Shown one piece after another: positions 63,214-64,000 of a stretch of DNA of 64,000 nucleotides. A program made the translations under genes and the position numbers. The notes below the pieces were generated by a model. It was not told the origin of the DNA. It saw only the letters and a program-made list of their open reading frames with translations, and searched no databases. Numbering within the stretch: the first letter of the stretch is position 1; every line of letters starts with the position of its first letter. The DNA lies in NCBI GenBank assembly GCA_927797885.1, contig OV696605.1:2393157-2457156 (forward strand), read 5' to 3'. The stretch is from Gloeomargaritales cyanobacterium VI4D9 (GTDB taxonomy: Bacteria > Cyanobacteriota > Cyanobacteriia > Gloeomargaritales > Gloeomargaritaceae).

Positions 63214-64000
63214 ATGAGAACTTCTCCGGGAGCGATAGACTTTCGCCAGCGACGGCAAACCATGCGTCGGCAGAAGCAGTGGCGTTTTTGGCTAGAGGTC
63301 TGGCAAACCCTGGCCAGTGGGGGGGTGACTTTGGGGTTGGGCTGGTTGCTGGTGCATCCCCTCTGGTGGGTCAGGGAACCAGGGCAAATCACCATCCACA
63401 CGGAAGGTCTATTGACCGAGGCGCAGGTGCGGGAATTATTATCCCTGGAAGCTCCCCAACCCCTTTGGCAACTGTCCCCCACCGTTCTGACCCAAAAACT
63501 CCAACAGCAACCGATTGTGGCGCAGGTGCGGGTGCGGCGGCAGGGGTTCCCCAGTCGGGTGGAGGTGTGGGTGCAAGAACGGCACCCGGTGGCGGTACTG
63601 GTCTGTCAACGGCATTGTACCCCCCAAAACCAGGGCTTTCTCGACCGGGAGGGGAATCAACTTGGTGCGGAGTATGCCCCTAGCCTGCGGCAGTTAAAGC
63701 GTTTTCCCCAACTGCGGGTGACAGGTTGGCATCCCACCCAAAAACCCCTGTGGCCCCAGGTGTACCAGGCGGTGATGGCTAGTCCGGTACAGGTCACAGG
63801 GATTGACTGGGAACAGGCAGGGGACATTCGTCTGCACACGGAATTGGGCTTGATCCGCCTGGGGGGGAATTTGCAACAATTGCCAGACCAACTGGCCGCC
63901 CTGGATCGGTTGCGGAATTTACCCCGCCAAGTCCCCCTGAATCGCATCGCCGCCATTGATCTCAGTGACCCACAAGCACCCCTGGTGGAACTGCGGCAGG
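63214..64000 (+). CDS. ftsQ: Cell division protein FtsQ (3' end beyond window)
   Basis: At least 262 residues. A basic cytoplasmic N-terminus, one membrane helix (about 28-48, LASGGVTLGLGWLLV), then a POTRA domain (ITIHTEGLLTEAQVRELL, LWQLSPTVLTQKLQQQP, VAQVRVRRQGFPSRVEVWV) and the start of the FtsQ/DivIB beta domain (FLDREGNQLG). It belongs to the divisome and links early and late proteins. In cyanobacteria ftsQ is typically followed by ftsZ, which would lie right of the window. Confidence 0.88.
   Translation, partial: MRTSPGAIDFRQRRQTMRRQKQWRFWLEVWQTLASGGVTLGLGWLLVHPLWWVREPGQITIHTEGLLTEAQVRELLSLEAPQPLWQLSPTVLTQKLQQQPIVAQVRVRRQGFPSRVEVWVQERHPVAVLVCQRHCTPQNQGFLDREGNQLGAEYAPSLRQLKRFPQLRVTGWHPTQKPLWPQVYQAVMASPVQVTGIDWEQAGDIRLHTELGLIRLGGNLQQLPDQLAALDRLRNLPRQVPLNRIAAIDLSDPQAPLVELRQ

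Overview
The window is cyanobacterial chromosome. Direct signs are a probable petL (cytochrome b6f), an NblS/Hik33-type sensor kinase, cyAbrB, a DUF1517 protein, sufCDS, and bacterial housekeeping blocks (rpsL-rpsG-fusA-tuf-rpsJ; rpmH-rnpA beside dnaA). LpxD points to a Gram-negative envelope. A unicellular lineage is plausible but the species cannot be fixed from this sequence; I did not notice the HIP1 palindrome GCGATCGC while reading.

Layout. (1) 1-6712 is a type III-B CRISPR-Cas locus. cas1 (cut by the window start) and a small two-helix membrane protein run leftward. Divergently, cas10/cmr2 (no HD domain), cmr3, cmr4, cmr5 and a 560-residue protein carrying two RAMP units (Cmr6-like then Cmr1-like) run rightward. 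No repeat array, cas2 or cas6 is visible. (2) 6818-12077 holds four overlapping leftward genes: three different tyrosine recombinases and a helix-turn-helix/coiled-coil accessory protein, a Tn554/RIT-like module. (3) 12336-15674 is a three-gene leftward run: GlnT-type glutamine synthetase, membrane fatty-acid desaturase and MetX-like alpha/beta hydrolase. (4) 15760-38203 mixes ordinary genes (FHA-ABC transporter, SDR, sufCDS, M16 protease, glycosyltransferase, repeat protein, lpxD, DUF255 protein, lone sugar-ABC permease, rpsU, cyabrB, M48 protease) with intergenic gaps full of short inverted-repeat elements and a broken IS630-type element. (5) 38204-43684 has a FIST protein-Ser/Thr kinase pair, an isoaspartyl peptidase, a small secreted protein and a GT8 glycosyltransferase. 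(6) 43710-54489 is core information processing: leuS, PH protein, rnpA, rpmH, dnaA, ruvB and the str operon. (7) 54596-64000 has a KDPG-aldolase homologue, DUF1517, an Mce/MlaD lipid-transport protein, a large membrane protein, nblS, bolA, petL, a metallophosphoesterase and the start of ftsQ.

Points that stand out. The type III-B complex looks stripped of both nucleases (no HD domain; Asn at the usual Cmr4 catalytic Asp) while keeping the Cas10 GGDD motif, and it sits beside a two-helix membrane protein abutting cas1; this suggests a signalling-only immune system. At least four families of short inverted-repeat elements (called A-D here) occupy the gaps. Family B shares its ends with the local IS630-type element and has inserted into it, and family A is nested in an IS fragment and in a C-type element. 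Two candidate structured RNAs lie upstream of cyabrB and downstream of the kinase gene.
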